Source: Gnetum montanum (lineage: Eukaryota > Streptophyta > Gnetopsida > Gnetales > Gnetaceae). Taken from it: a DNA stretch of 64,000 bases. The stretch is from positions 220,898 through 284,897 of the forward strand of contig MNCI01033474.1 in assembly GCA_015680685.1 (NCBI GenBank). Reading direction: 5' to 3'. Each line of letters opens with the position of its first letter. Within the stretch, counting starts at the first letter, position 1. The notes beneath the pieces were generated by a model, which saw only the letters and a program-made list of their open reading frames with translations, was not told the DNA's origin and did no database searches. Positions 11,653-23,301 of this stretch are shown here, one piece after another. A program made the position numbers and the translations under genes.

Positions 11653-12124
11653 GTGCATGGCCTAGGTATGCTACTGGGTTACCAAGTAGTCACACTTAAA
11701 TGCTCGTGATTAAGTCGTACTCATTCTGCATTATTAGGAGATAAGGGTAAGAGAGATTAACTACAAAAGAAGTAAGTAAAAATTAAATAAATGAATAATT
11801 AACTAAATGAATGCTACAATGATGAAGTAATCTTGATCTTTATTGCCAGTCATGTGCGTGTCCAAGTATGTCACACTCGAATAAAGGATGTCGTACAATT
11901 ACAACCACCACAGTGCGAGCATACACTAGAAAATAATTCTAACTCTAAGAAGGGAAAACTACAAGAGTTTAGCTAAGAAACTAAAAAATGACTCCCAAAA
12001 CTCATCTATCTACCTCTTATTTATAGATGAGGAGATAGGCTATGATATGATGTATGCAATATCACGACTTGACATGCGATATTATGTACGTGATATTGCG
12101 GTCACCCAACATGATGAATCATCA
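11653..12124 (-). mobile_element. 3' LTR of element G/H, truncated by F
   Basis: On the minus strand it starts TGATGATTCATCATGTTGG at 12124 and aligns closely with the LTR at 18871-19704 until 11653, where F begins. TATAAATA (minus) is at 12018-12025. Decayed GATATC-type units occupy about 12030-12110. The rest of the LTR should lie beyond F and is not seen. Confidence 0.85.
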
Positions 12125-12155
12125 TACCCCCATGACTGAATGAAAATTCGTCCTC
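12125..12155 (-). other. Pre-LTR conserved block / weak polypurine tract of G/H
   Basis: On the minus strand ATTCAGTCATGGGGGTA abuts the LTR start. Element A has nearly the same block (ATTCAGTCATGGGTGTA) before its 3' LTR at 28571. This shows that both belong to one LTR family and that 12125 onward is internal sequence. Confidence 0.65.
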
Positions 12156-12287
12156 GAGTTACAGTGATTACATAGTGGATAGGTATGGGATTATTGAATA
12201 TTAAAAATGGGGTCATGCCACAATGTGGAATGAAAACAAAATAAGGACACAACATAAATGTTCTACATCTACAAAAATGGGTGGAAC

Positions 12288-14829
12288 TCATGTAGTTCCA
12301 GGTGGCGGTGGCTCCTCCATTGGTACCTTCCCTTTGTCTTGTGCTGTAGGTTTTGAGGCTTGATGACGTTGAAGTATGGCTTGGAGCTTCTCCTCTTCAG
12401 TTCGAGGGTCTTGTGCCATCCATGCTAATGTTCCAATGTTTGATGGAGTCGGCACTTCCCACGGATAGGGTAGTTGCGAAAATATTTGATTGGCTTTGAC
12501 ATACCAAGCTGTGAACACCCATCGTTCCTTCTCATAGGCTCTAGCTTTATCCTTGTACTTTTGAAAATATGCTAGCCATTGAGCCAAGTCTATTGCAACA
12601 CCTTTCTATCCTTGGTAGCTGGCTTTCACCACCTCAAGTTCATAATTTGCAACTTCTAGTTTCTCTGACAGCTTCTTGCGTTCTGCAAATTCTGCCTTGT
12701 ATTTGATGTGGGGGGTTGCTACCTACTATTCGAGCTCTATCCTCGGGTGCCCTACTATTAACATGGCAAGGTTGGCATATCTCAGATTTGCCAACTCCAT
12801 GTATTATGTCAAATCCTGAATCTGCAGGTCTTGATTCTTAACTTCCGCTTGGTGGGCGAAGGCATATGTGTCCAATATGGCTCACCAGTCAGTGTGTTGA
12901 GCACTGATAGCATTGATCTGGGCCTTGGCCATATGGATCTCCTTCTCAAGGATTTGTTTGTACATCCCCACCTAATCTCGAAAGTGCTCCTTCAGCTTCT
13001 CATGTCATTTAGCCTCATTTTGCCATGCGCTTATCTCAATGGTTGATTTTCGACGAATTACGTGTACCTCCTCCATTAATAGGATTTGATTTTCTCTGGC
13101 TAAACGGCTTACNGCTTAGTTCTAAAATTAGCTGGTTTGTGGGAACAAATTGCATAGGGTCCCACTATGATGCTTCTAGGGTTACGAGCTACTCTTGTAA
13201 TCACTACACTTTTGCTTTTGCATGCTCGGCCTCACTTCTATTAAGACCAGCTTCCCCTTTGTGGAAATGAGGTCCGACTGAATTGTCGTAACATCCTAAG
13301 GGATGTCATACAGAGATGTCATTACTTGCCCTGTTTAGAGCAATTGATCAAGCACATCCTCATGTTCCGTAGGAGTCATTGAGGTTTTGGCCAAAGTTTG
13401 AGCATCCTGTGCTCCTGTGAGATCTGTCGGTGGCACAACAGGTACATTGAAGGATTCTTTGATGTGGTCAACGACCACTTCTGTAGCTCCCACGACATCC
13501 TAGTGTTGCATGACCACCACAATGGTGCCTTCACCAGTCTCTAATTGCACTTAGAAAGATGTCGTGTTTCCTGAGATCTGTTGTGACCATCTACTTTCCC
13601 CTCTTCCTGTGTGAATAGACATTTTGCCCCTTGTGCGATCCAAAGAAAAAATGGGCTGTATGGCATCATCAATGATGCAGAAGAGGTTTTCATCATCACG
13701 ACTTCCCCAACTAACCATCTTAGCGATGATCCTAAGATGGCTCATCGATGGTCTGTAGTCTTGCAGCGGTGGCGGCTGATCTTGGCTTGTGCTAGGCCTT
13801 GCTTCCTGTTGTTGGTTGGGACCCATGCTTGGAGGTTGGCTGGGTCTTGCAAGTTGCGTTGCAGTTGGTCCAGCCATCTGTTCTTCTTTTTTTTCTGGTC
13901 CCAGCTCTTCGCTAGTGCTTTTCCTTGGAGCTAGCGTCTTTAGCAATCAACATATGAAGCATTTTGGGCTTTTCAGAGACATCGTTGGTGTATCCTTTGA
14001 TTCCAACACGTTGGCACAGCTTCATGATAAGACAAGGGAAAGGCAACGCCATCTTCCCTGCCTTCTGTTCCTTGAACCACCTTAGGATCTTCATTAAATA
14101 TAGATGGGATAGGTTAGCGTTAACCTTTCCCATCAACACTGCACATCCTCTAGCTGCATACATTGATATTCTTTTCAAGCCCTTTGTGGGGAAGAGGTGA
14201 TATGTTCCAATTTTAAAGTAAATCCTCTCTTCCGTCGTCAACTCACCAAATGTTTTATCTCTGCCATAAGCCCTTTCCAACTAATCCCATTGCACATTAG
14301 GGTCTAAAGAAGTGGATAATTTAGCAACTTTGGGCCCTGTATTCGGAAGGTTTAACACTTCTAAAATGGCCTACACTGAGAAGTCAACTGTCACACCACA
14401 AATATTGAATGTGGTGCCTTGCTCCCTATTGTGCCAAAATTGGTACATCTCTCCTAGGGACCAGGCACCACTTTTAGAGAGGATAGGCCATAAGGAGAAC
14501 CCTTTGAGGTGATCCCTAACGGCTTCGGGAGTGAACTCTACAAATGACTCAAAGTTAAATTCCAAAATCATTGCAGTGAATTTGGACTTCTCATGGATGG
14601 CCTGAACACAATCTTGGGGCAATGTGAGATGTTGTCCTTGTTCAGGCACTATAGCAGCTCCTCCTTCTACCTGCCCAGACCATACAGTAGGAGGGTCTTC
14701 TTGATGAATACTGAATGATTGTTCCTCCTATTCTGCATGTTGTATGGTAGGATCTTGTCTTCCACCTCTCTGAGATCATTTGCTTCCACCTTGAGTGGGA
14801 CCTTCCTATTGTCCACGTTTCAGGGCCAT
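12288..14829 (-). pseudogene. Accessory ORF copy 2: PF20167-like domain plus coiled coil
   Basis: The likely start is the ATG at 14829. Residues 1-70 are G/Q/S-rich. A globular part follows (about 14640-13950) with FTPEAVRDHLKGF, ICGVTVDFSVQAILEVLNLP, YFKIGTYHLFP and KMALPFPCLIMKLCQRVGI. That spacing resembles the 'putative plant transposon protein' domain (PF20167) known from Ogre-type ORF1. Next come a P/Q-rich linker (about 13900-13700), a long coiled coil (about 13100-12590) and a P/T-rich end at 12288. Frameshifts near 13930 and scattered stops inactivate it. It lies in sense inside element G/H, between gag and the 3' LTR, where retroviruses keep env, but no signal peptide or membrane segment is visible. 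A homologue lies at 59025-60120. Confidence 0.65.
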
Positions 14830-15146
14830 CTACAATCACATAGGCTAAGCATTAGTAAGGTTGGTTTTTTTTTGAACTTAAGTTATACCTTACTACTTGC
14901 CTTAATTAATGATCTTATTTTATCTCTATGTGATATTGCCTGAAAGGTTGTAATAATGAGTCCTGTGACTTAGGTGGTTTGCAATTTTAAATTTCCCGGC
15001 ATACCTAAGGGTTAAATGATTTTTGGACACAATTATTCTAAGTGTTATAGCTAATTACCCTAGATGATGTCCTTTGGGTGATGATAAATTCCAAAAATGT
15101 TAGGCACTTTTTGGTAGGTGTCCCTTCCCCATGACTAAGCTGAATA
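14830..15146 (-). other. Predicted leader intron of accessory ORF copy 2
   Basis: On the minus strand, TACTAAT (14857-14851) is followed 21 nt later by GTAG directly before the ATG at 14829. The flanking sequence aligns with the leader of copy 3 (58719-59024). The donor position (CCCAGAG at about 15146) has lost its GT in this copy. Confidence 0.5.
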
Positions 15147-15293
15147 CTCTGGGTTCAAGAAGGTTCAAATAGAATTAAAATCGGAGTACCAACGAGCAAT
15201 ATGTAGTTGGAAAAGCAAGGGTTGCTCAATCGCAAGTTGTAGAGAAAAAATTCAAAAACTTCCCCATGTGAATGGCAAAAATGATGTTAAGTG

Positions 15294-15295
<2 letters not shown>

Positions 15296-15339
<44 letters not shown>

Positions 15340-15344
15340 TCATN
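15296..15344. other. 42-base G run plus N: probable assembly or sequencing artefact
   Basis: There are 42 uninterrupted G followed by TTTCAT and an N at 15344. Sequence on the two sides may not be truly adjacent. Other single Ns are at 13113 and 33852. Confidence 0.8.
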
Positions 15345-15390
15345 CTGAGGATGCATATCGCGTATGCGATATCATGGTCCTAGTGACATG
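15345..15390. repeat. GATATC palindrome tract upstream of accessory ORF copy 2
   Basis: ATATCGCGTATGCGATATC is the same unit as in the A, G/H and solo LTRs. Here it is internal to the element, about 200 bp upstream (minus strand) of the leader of the accessory ORF. The adjacent G run makes its exact context uncertain. Confidence 0.6.
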
Positions 15391-16730
15391 AGGCACAACA
15401 AAAATACCAAATTTTTAAAGGATCTTCTTGAAATCAACATTGTAAGCTGAGGACATTGGGCTATTATGAGGGAGTTCTAAGGTAATTCCATTAATTTAAA
15501 AGGCACAATTAATTATGATGGTGTGGATTTTATCAATAAAACCTTGGGTGGTAAGAAAAAGGTTATGTGATGTTTCATGGGAATGTTGAAATTTAGAGGG
15601 GTAAGAGTAAGGGAAGAATATTATGAAAAATAAGCTGAGGGTGAGAAATGATGTGTGTGAGCTATGTCATAAGTGAAGATTACACAAGTGGGTCCTCCCC
15701 AAAGTAGGTTCTTACCTATAATTCCCTTGTGTAACCACATTTAAAGTGTCCATGGGCACTAGAAGGGTTAAATGTAATCTGCACTGATTCTACAAAACAC
15801 ACACATGTAATTATCACAGGAATGAGGTAAGAATTCTACGCTACATGGGACATGAGCAACAATTACACGAATAGTGAGATGAGACGAGCTACAGAAGTGA
15901 TTGTAGAGATTGGGACATGAGGTAACTGACCCAGGGCATAGTGAATCCTGTGTGTAAAGCATGATTAAGGTGTCATTAACCCATTGTTTCAAGATCAGGA
16001 CCAAGTCCATTCCTCTAATCAGTGACATCACATTGTTTCATCCCATGATGAATGACTATGAGAGTACGATAACAACAAGACGTATGATCACTTGGCATTT
16101 TGTTCAAGGGAGGAGTGATCTTTGTTTTATTGCACTTTGTTTTTCTTCTTTTCTTTTCTTCTTTCTCTTCTTTTTTTCGAATACTGAATCCAAAGAAGTC
16201 ATTAACCTTTAGGCATGGGTGCATGTCTTTCCAGTGGGACCCCCTAGACAGCATTGGATTTTTGGAGTGCCCTTTTGATTACTCTTACTCCTGTTTTCGT
16301 TAGATCTACAAGGATCTTAGTACAACCACATTGCATGATGACTCCCACAAACGATACCAAAGAGAATCTGCAAGTCCCCTTGATGTCACACCCTAATCAT
16401 TCCCTCTTGGTCCATCCTTCTTCATTCTGGGTACAATGAACACAAAATTAATTTTAAGTTTGAAAATATCAAGAATATCACTGTACCCTTGAACATAACC
16501 TCTTATTTGTAGAGTGGATTTGTGGGTGTAATGACCTCACTGTCCAAATAATTGATCACTTGAAACTTGATAACATAGAACACACCTCAACCAATGATCC
16601 ACATGAGTGTTTTATTAGTAGACGAGATTACTTACAAAAACATAAAAAGATAAAAAGATAAAAAAAAAATTTGAAAAATGAAAAACTGGAAAACAAAAAG
16701 TTGTAAAATTAAAGAAAATGAAAATGATTA
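15391..16730 (-). other. Non-coding 3' region of the gag part of G/H
   Basis: On the minus strand it shares blocks with the 3' untranslated part of element A: GGGTGTGACATCAAGGGGACTT near 16390 and CCTACTTTGGGGAGGACC near 15700. No polymerase sequence lies between it and gag. Open frames here are T- or A-rich and meaningless. Confidence 0.6.
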
Positions 16731-18728
16731 TTAATCCTGCTTGTTATTAGGATGGGGGGTATCCCCCATAACTAAACGGTTGAGTATGGCAAGGATTAAT
16801 AAATGGAAGATGAGGATCCTTGCATGTTGGAAATATTGGGACCTAGTCATACTTACCCCATCGGGGTTCACACACTTGATTAGAGTAAGCATAGTGGGGA
16901 AATTTATACGATGTAGTTCCCGGATAACGAGTTGACCTACTATGATATTTGGGACTGTTAAATGGTATGCAAGGATTGAAATGTTGCCTTCCATGATTAT
17001 GTTCATTGGGCCTTATGGTTGTTGGAGCGTTAGTTGATGGCCCTGGTGAAGTAACATGAGGCATGGGGTTCGAAGGTAAGGGTGCACCACAGGGTTGGAC
17101 TTGTGTTGAGTCAGAAGATGCAGTGGCCTTGGAATTGTGTTGTCCCTTCCTAGGGTCATTTTTAAAGACAAGACATCTTCGACGTTGTTGAGGTCTCTTG
17201 CTGTTGTTGGAAATAGTAGCATAAGTAGCATTCATGGGTTGTTGCTGTGGTGCAGACACCTTAGGAACAATTGGTAGCAATGTAAAAGGAGGGAAAAAAT
17301 GATAATGTTGAAAGTTAGGAGGAGTATAAGGTGCACAAGGTGGTGGTTGTGTTGAAGGCATGGCCTGATAGTATTGAGGAGAATGGTAATGTGGTGAGAT
17401 AGAGTATGTTAGCCCAATTAGAGAAACAAGATGTTGAACAAGATAAGTGTTTGGATTCGGATGATACAAAGGGTGTCTCCAGTTTAGGGGTGGCTTCCCC
17501 CACAACTAGGATTGTTTCCACTGTGATCAAACATAGTATCTCTGTATGAACTCTAGATGTAACGTGTTTCCCCAATGCTCATGTAGATGTAACAATATTG
17601 GGCATTGGCCCCTGGGGTGATCATACAGGCATATGTTGCATTCATAAGTATGATTGGTGGTTGAGCACTTATTTCCTTCATCCCTTCTTTCTGATTGTCT
17701 AATGTTTTGTCCTACTTCTTGGATTGTCAAAACTCTATCTCCAATGATGTTGATAAATACCCCACACTTTTTATACGTCCATTCCAACATCTTATTGATC
17801 TTTGCCCTGACTTCTTCTAGTGATTGCTGTGTTGACAAAGATGATGTTTCCACCTTGAGATTGGTTGATTTCTCCTTTTTATGATCATGGACCTTTGTTA
17901 AGTTGAGATTTTGGTCTCGTTGATGTTTTTCAACACTCTCCCATCTAGTCAATTCTCCTTCTTCTTTTGCTATCCACTTAATAAGCTCTTGGACTTTATG
18001 GATTCATAGTTCATATAGTTGACCTTGGGCATACATCCCTAGGATTTCTCTTGTTTCATTACGTAGCCCATCAATGATATGATATATTAGCCTTTCCTCA
18101 GAGAACCCATGGCCTGGACAGTTGTTTATTAGTGCATAATATCTTTCTAAGGCCATGTCCAAGGGTTTATGTTGTGCTTGTTTCCATCCTTGGATTTGTT
18201 TCCTCAAGGCTGACACTCTTGCGTAGGTTTGATATTTTTCATTAAATACTTCTACCATTGTTGACCAACATCGTATTGAATTTGGTTTTAATGATCTATA
18301 CCATACTTTTTCTTGGCCAATGAGTGTCATAGGAAAGAGCTTAAGTTTTTGCCAGTCGTTATCAATGTTGTTCCATGCGTAGGCATCGTAGAAAGCTAGT
18401 AAATGTTGTTGCAAATCTAAGTCATAGCTCTTGAAAAAGTAGAAAAGTTGTTTAAATTGAGCCTGGGTAGATGGCTCTCTTTACAATGCCCACAGGAGAT
18501 TCGAACAACCTCTTGTATTTGCATGAAGCTTGTAGTGGTCAGTAGGGGTTCATCGTCATCAGGTAAGTTATGCTTTCGTGTGTTGGGACGACATTGCTTT
18601 TGTTGATGTCTATAAGAAACCCCCACTTCAAGTTGTATACTCTAATCTTCATCATCATATAGTTTGTTGGTTCTCCAATGAACTTCCTCACTAAGTGTGG
18701 CATTATTATTATCTTGTAGGAGAGGCAT
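16731..18728 (-). pseudogene. Gag of element G/H (Athila-like)
   Basis: From an ATG at 18728, the gag core lies at 18414-18004 (YDAYAWNNIDNDWQKLKLFP, WYRSLKPNSIRCWSTMVEVF, HIIDGLRNETREILG). A spacer follows, then a zinc-knuckle-like motif CNICLYDHPRGQCP (about 17620) and a P/H/Q-rich tail (17505-16843). The gag core pairs residue for residue with the gags of elements A and B. The knuckle has spacing C-x2-C-x3-H-x4-C, as in Athila-type gags rather than the canonical x4/x4 form. Protease, reverse transcriptase and integrase are absent, so the element would depend on others. Confidence 0.85.
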
Positions 18729-18851
18729 GATTGTGAAGTTGTGTGTGAATTTGTATGTGACTTTTTTATAATTATTTCTTTCTAAAAGATATATCGTTAA
18801 GTCCTATACAACGATCTTGTATGATATAACTAATCTAGATAACTAGCATCG

Positions 18852-18869
18852 TCCTCGGCAATGGTGCCA
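18852..18869 (-). other. Primer binding site of element G/H
   Basis: The minus strand reads TGGCACCATTGCCGAGGA, three mismatches from the complement of the plant tRNA-Asp 3' end (TGGCGCCGTTGCCGGGGA, from general knowledge). It directly follows the LTR end. Confidence 0.7.
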
Positions 18870-18870
18870 A

Positions 18871-19704
18871 TGATGAGTGACGAGGTACCCCTACACTCAA
18901 CCATACGAATACGAGCATTACACATGCGATCTAGTCGAACTCCACAGACGGACTAGTTGTGGCACCTAGATAGTTAGCCTTAGGTCTCAGTTCATTGTCT
19001 TCCCACCTAGACTAGTGTTATCTTTGTCATGTATGGTTTAGTCCAGAGTGAAGTGTATGATGTGGTTCCTAATCTAACGCTACTCCTGAAGGCAATGGAA
19101 AGTAATGTTAACTAAGCTAAGAAGGAAAGGATGAGAACGAATCTAAACTAGCCTAAGTGCGATGAGCATCCATTCCTTAATCATTCGTACACATCTGGGA
19201 CCTCGTGCACAACTACCACTAGGATTACCAAGTGCATGGCCTAGGTACGCTACTGGGTTACCAAGTAGTCACACTTAAATGCTTATGATTAAGTCGTACT
19301 CATTCCGTGTGACTAGGAGATAAGGGTAAGAGAGATTAACTAAGAAAGCAGTAAGTAACAAATAAATAATTAATTAATTAAACTAAGTGAATGCTACAAT
19401 GATGAAGTAATCTCATTCTTTATTGTCAGTCATGTGCATGTCCATGTACATCACACTCAAATAAAGGATGTCGTACAATTACAATCACCACACTGCAAGC
19501 ATACACTGGAAAATAATTCTAACTCTAAGAAGGGAAAACTACAAGATTTTAGCTAAGGAACTAAAAAATGACTCCCAAAACTCATCTGTCTACCTCTTAC
19601 TTATATATGAGGAGACAGGCCGCGATATCGCATATGCGATATCACGACTTGACATGCGATATTGTGTATGCGATATCGTGGTCGTCCAACATGATGACTC
19701 ATCA
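18871..19704 (-). mobile_element. 5' LTR of element G/H (834 bp)
   Basis: On the minus strand it starts TGATGAGTCATCATGTTGG and ends ...CACTCATCA. The GATATC array lies at 19618-19682, close to the LTR start, with a TATATAAG-like box just downstream near 19600. It matches the truncated LTR at 11653-12124 over the shared length. Confidence 0.9.
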
Positions 19705-21889
19705 ATAATAATTTTATTTTTAGAATGAAATCCATGGTTTTAGATGTGATTTTTCTGATTTTTAAATTCTAATTTATCACAAGTCTTGAAATATGCAAAC
19801 TCACTAGTTAAACACAGGTTAAGACCATTCCAAGTTAACGTCCAATGCCAACTTAAATATCAATTTTGAGAGCTATATGTGCATGAATTCTTCTATTCAT
19901 TTTGCAATACGCTATCCCTCCTAAGTATACACTAGAATAGATTCCTTGTTATACTTGCTTTTTAAAGCAGATATGGTTTTCATACCACTTACAACTCTTT
20001 AACTAATGCACTAAGCCTATTTATAATTGTAGGAGCATTCTAAGCCAAGATATTTTTATAAGAGGAAATTATATCCATATATTCATCTATTATAGTAAAA
20101 TTGTACATCTTATTTTAAGTTAGATTGATTAATATTTTATGAGTAAGGATTGTTACTGAAGAGATTGAGTCATCTACCCAAGAACTTTGAAAATTTTAAC
20201 ATGATCTCATCACATGGTACAAAAAGAAAATCTCTAATTGCAACTATTCTCAAAGAAATTCTAGTTACACGATAGGGGCATATGGTTAGCAAAATGGCAT
20301 TAATAGATAAAATTCATGAACAAAACAAAGAAACACTTCAAAAAATTTTAGCCTTCAAAGAAAAGATTGAGAGAAAGAGGAAGACGAATGTTGCTCCAAA
20401 GGATAATGAATAGATTTTGCTGAAATTAATAGAGCTTAAAGCCACAGAGAAGTACAATAAAATTAAATCTAAACTTGAAGGAACAAAAATAAAGATTAGA
20501 TGTGCAAGTGCAAAAGCTTTAAAAAAGTAACATGAAAAAAGAACAAAGGAAAAAATTGTGAGTTGTAGGTATCCATGAGAGAAGGTGAAACAATGAAACT
20601 TTAGTTAAAAGAGTCGAAAAAATTATAGATGATATACATATAACTTTTACAAACATTATGAAACTTTTTAACATGCCCATGAAAAACCTCTAACATGTTA
20701 TTATTGAAATAACTAACACACCGCCAATTGACGCTCCCCCTTCTCGGTCCTCTCCTTCATTCATCACTTCTCTCATTCTTCTGCACGGTGCGCGTTCTCC
20801 TTAATAAACTTCCATTCCACTTCTTTCATTTTTTTGCGCTTTAATTATAAAATAAAAAATGGTTTGACTTTGCCTCCTCGTAATAAAACGTTTTACTATT
20901 CTAGATTCAAGGACCAACCTGTCCGAGCTTGGCATCATTCTTACTTGATTAATGTAAAACTAAAATGTCAGCTGAATTTTCAAATCTGTATATGGCCGTG
21001 GAAAACCTCGCCACGTTTGCAGAAGGATTCTTCAAGCACAGCTTCATAATGAAAATGAAAAGACAGTTGCTTGTTTCAAAGAAAATCCATTGGATCAAGG
21101 CTTATATGATGATGCTAAAGATTCTCACGTATTCATAAGAATATGAACTCACTGGAGGTATTCTCGGATAGAAGTCCGAAACGCACAGCAGGGCTAGTAA
21201 CGGAAAATAAACTTTCTAAGTAAATGAAGAATTAGGTTATATATTAAGTTAGCTATTATTCTATGGTCACCAGATTCATCATTGTACCAATAACTATCCA
21301 TTATGTTTACTTGGAGTATTCCAAATATGTAATGATTATATAAAAATTATGTTTACTTTTAATATCATCTTAGCCTTTGATATCATGTAAAATAATTTTA
21401 ATGTGTTTCTTTATTCATAATTAGCTCAACCAATAGCAACATTGCTGTATATGCCAAAATAATCTTTTCCTTCTATATTGATATTCATCTATTAGTTGAC
21501 TACATAGACAAACCATCAAGACAAAAGCGATGCTAATTCATTTTTAAATAAAAGTCTTTATCAAGACTATGGAGGATGCAAAAATCAACAAATCAAAGAA
21601 CTCAAATATATGTAATTTTGAACAAGAAACAAACAAATAATGGAATAAAACACCCTTCATAGAATACAAGAAACAAACAATTTCAAAGAATGAAAGAAAA
21701 ACAAATAAAAAATAAGGAAGTAAACCGAGTACAAACCACCAAGAAAAAGAATCATTGATAGCAAAGGCATTGCAAAAAAGGTAAAGGAATGGCTAAAGTG
21801 TAAATACCTTGAAAAGCATCACTTTGCAATTATCCCTAAAGAAGGGATTGTTACAAAATACAATGAATGTGAAGCTATTAATATGTTCA
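19705..21889. other. AT-rich spacer, no gene recognised
   Basis: A short clean frame at 20965-21138 (57 codons, MSAEFSNLYMAVENLATFAE...) lies in a slightly more GC-rich patch. It has no recognisable motif and no support beyond being open. The rest is A/T-rich with scattered K-rich short frames. Confidence 0.5.
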
Positions 21890-22372
21890 AGTATTTTTTA
21901 TGAACAGTAAAAACATCAAAAAACTCCTTGAAGAAATTAACTACCACTACTTCTATTTCATTTTTCCTCTATAACTAGAGTTCCTTGGTCATTTTCCACA
22001 TGGAAAATTCTTTGTTTAGTCTTCCTTACCAAAGCATATGGATAAAAGGTGTGTCCCCAACCCCTTTAGTGATCCATTTTGCTCTTTGCACTTTGACACC
22101 AGTATTATGTTTCTTCTCTTTATAGATTATAATATTTTTCCAATGATTACTATTTTTACTTGTGCTTTGATAATGCAACCCTTCTCCTTGATCTCCTTTA
22201 GAACTAATGCATGCAATTTTATCCATAAGCCCCTTCTTCTTTTGCTTCCAATTAAAAGGATTAGATTTCTTGCAAATACAAATTTGCTTATGAATTTTTT
22301 TGAGCTTATGGACTATTTGAAATTGAACATAGCATTGGATATGTTGTTGCCAACAAGCTTCCACAATCTTTT
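21890..22372 (-). pseudogene. LINE (L1-like) fragment, segment after the endonuclease
   Basis: On the minus strand from 22372 it encodes a basic segment (VHKLKKIHKQICI, NPFNWKQKKKGLMDKI) and then WITKGVGDTPFIH and a short EIEVVVVNFFKEFF. This is the usual layout between the endonuclease and reverse transcriptase of plant L1-type LINEs. It continues in the same frame from the endonuclease piece at 29339-29720, with element A and one copy of its CTTTT target duplication lying between. The reverse transcriptase proper was not found below 21890. Confidence 0.75.
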
Positions 22373-23186
22373 TGATTAGCCGCGATATCGCGTATGCTAT
22401 ATCGCATCCGCGATATCACCTTGTCCCCTGCGATATCGCGTACACGATATCGCAGCCTGCCGTCATGCCTATAAATAATAGGCAACTTTCCCTTGTTTTC
22501 CCATCTAGATCTAGACCCTTAGCAAACTCTAGTAGTTTTACCATTCCAGAGTTAGAATAATTTCCATGTGCCCACAGTAGGAGTCTCAAAGTGAACGGAT
22601 CTTTATTCGAGTAATTTGTACCTAAGCACACAATTGTGTACGGCAATAAAGATGAACTTTCTAATGAACCTTGCAGCATATGGACTAAGCTAAATAGGAC
22701 TTTAATTATTGTTGAATGTTTGAATGCTTTCTTAGAGACTTAATCTCTCTCAACCCTTAACTCTCCTAGTTAAGTGTATTCAGTACAACCACTTCAAGCA
22801 CATGTGCTACGCTTGGTAACCCAGTAATGAATAGCGTTTGGTAATCCCAGTAGCATTGCACTGGTTTAGGGTGTGTACGGCAAGTGGGAACGGATACTGA
22901 TGTTAGGACGATTAAAGCTTAATTAGTGAAAGTTAGTTACTTAGTCTCTTCACCCTTTCCCCTCTTAGCATTGGTGATAAAAAGATAAAAGATATAAAAA
23001 TCATACACCTAGGCTTACTTAACCATACAACCGTGACAATACAAGTAAGTTTGGGAAGACAATGATTGATTAACCTTAAGTGTTCCATTAGGGCACGTAA
23101 GCACTTAGTCCTTGGAGTTCGATCGGATCGTGTGTGGGACACTCGTATTCGTATGGTTGAGTGTAGGGGTACCTCACCACTCATCA
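22373..23186 (+). mobile_element. 5' LTR of element A (814 bp)
   Basis: It starts TGATTAGCCGCGATATCGCG and ends CACCACTCATCA. The GCGATATCGC array at 22380-22455 contains about four units, against one decayed unit in the 3' copy. TATAAATA is at 22470. Confidence 0.95.
22470..22477 (+). promoter_or_regulatory. TATA box of element A 5' LTR
   Basis: TATAAATA lies about 15 bp downstream of the last palindrome unit. The same box is at 28620 in the 3' LTR. Confidence 0.75.
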
Positions 23187-23187
23187 T

Positions 23188-23205
23188 TGGCGCCATTGCG
23201 GGGGA
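23188..23205 (+). other. Primer binding site of element A (tRNA-Asp type)
   Basis: TGGCGCCATTGCGGGGGA begins two bases after the LTR. It has two mismatches from the complement of the plant tRNA-Asp 3' end, the primer commonly seen in Athila-like elements. Confidence 0.8.
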
Positions 23206-23301
23206 CTTAGTTGTTTGTGTGCTACATAGAACATAGGATATCATTCACATCATTGGGAGCTAAAACTAACCCTTAGGGTTGATCAAGAGAAACATTAAAT
23301 A

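Noticed and set aside
12288-14829. Envelope protein in the env position
   Set aside because: No signal peptide, transmembrane segment or furin-like site is visible; the domain pattern is the plant transposon protein type.
15296-15337. G-quadruplex regulatory element
   Set aside because: A 42-base pure G run beside an N is far more likely a sequencing or assembly artefact.
16100-16303. T-rich frames with LFFFSSFSSFF as a membrane protein
   Set aside because: Produced by a TTCTT low-complexity tract in untranslated DNA; no homologous frame in related elements.
20965-21138. Small host gene of 57 codons
   Set aside because: No motif, no splice or promoter context and no relative in the window; listed only as an open frame within spacer.
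23188-23205. tRNA gene fragments at primer sites
   Set aside because: Only the 12-18 bases complementary to tRNA 3' ends are present, immediately after LTRs; they are primer binding sites.
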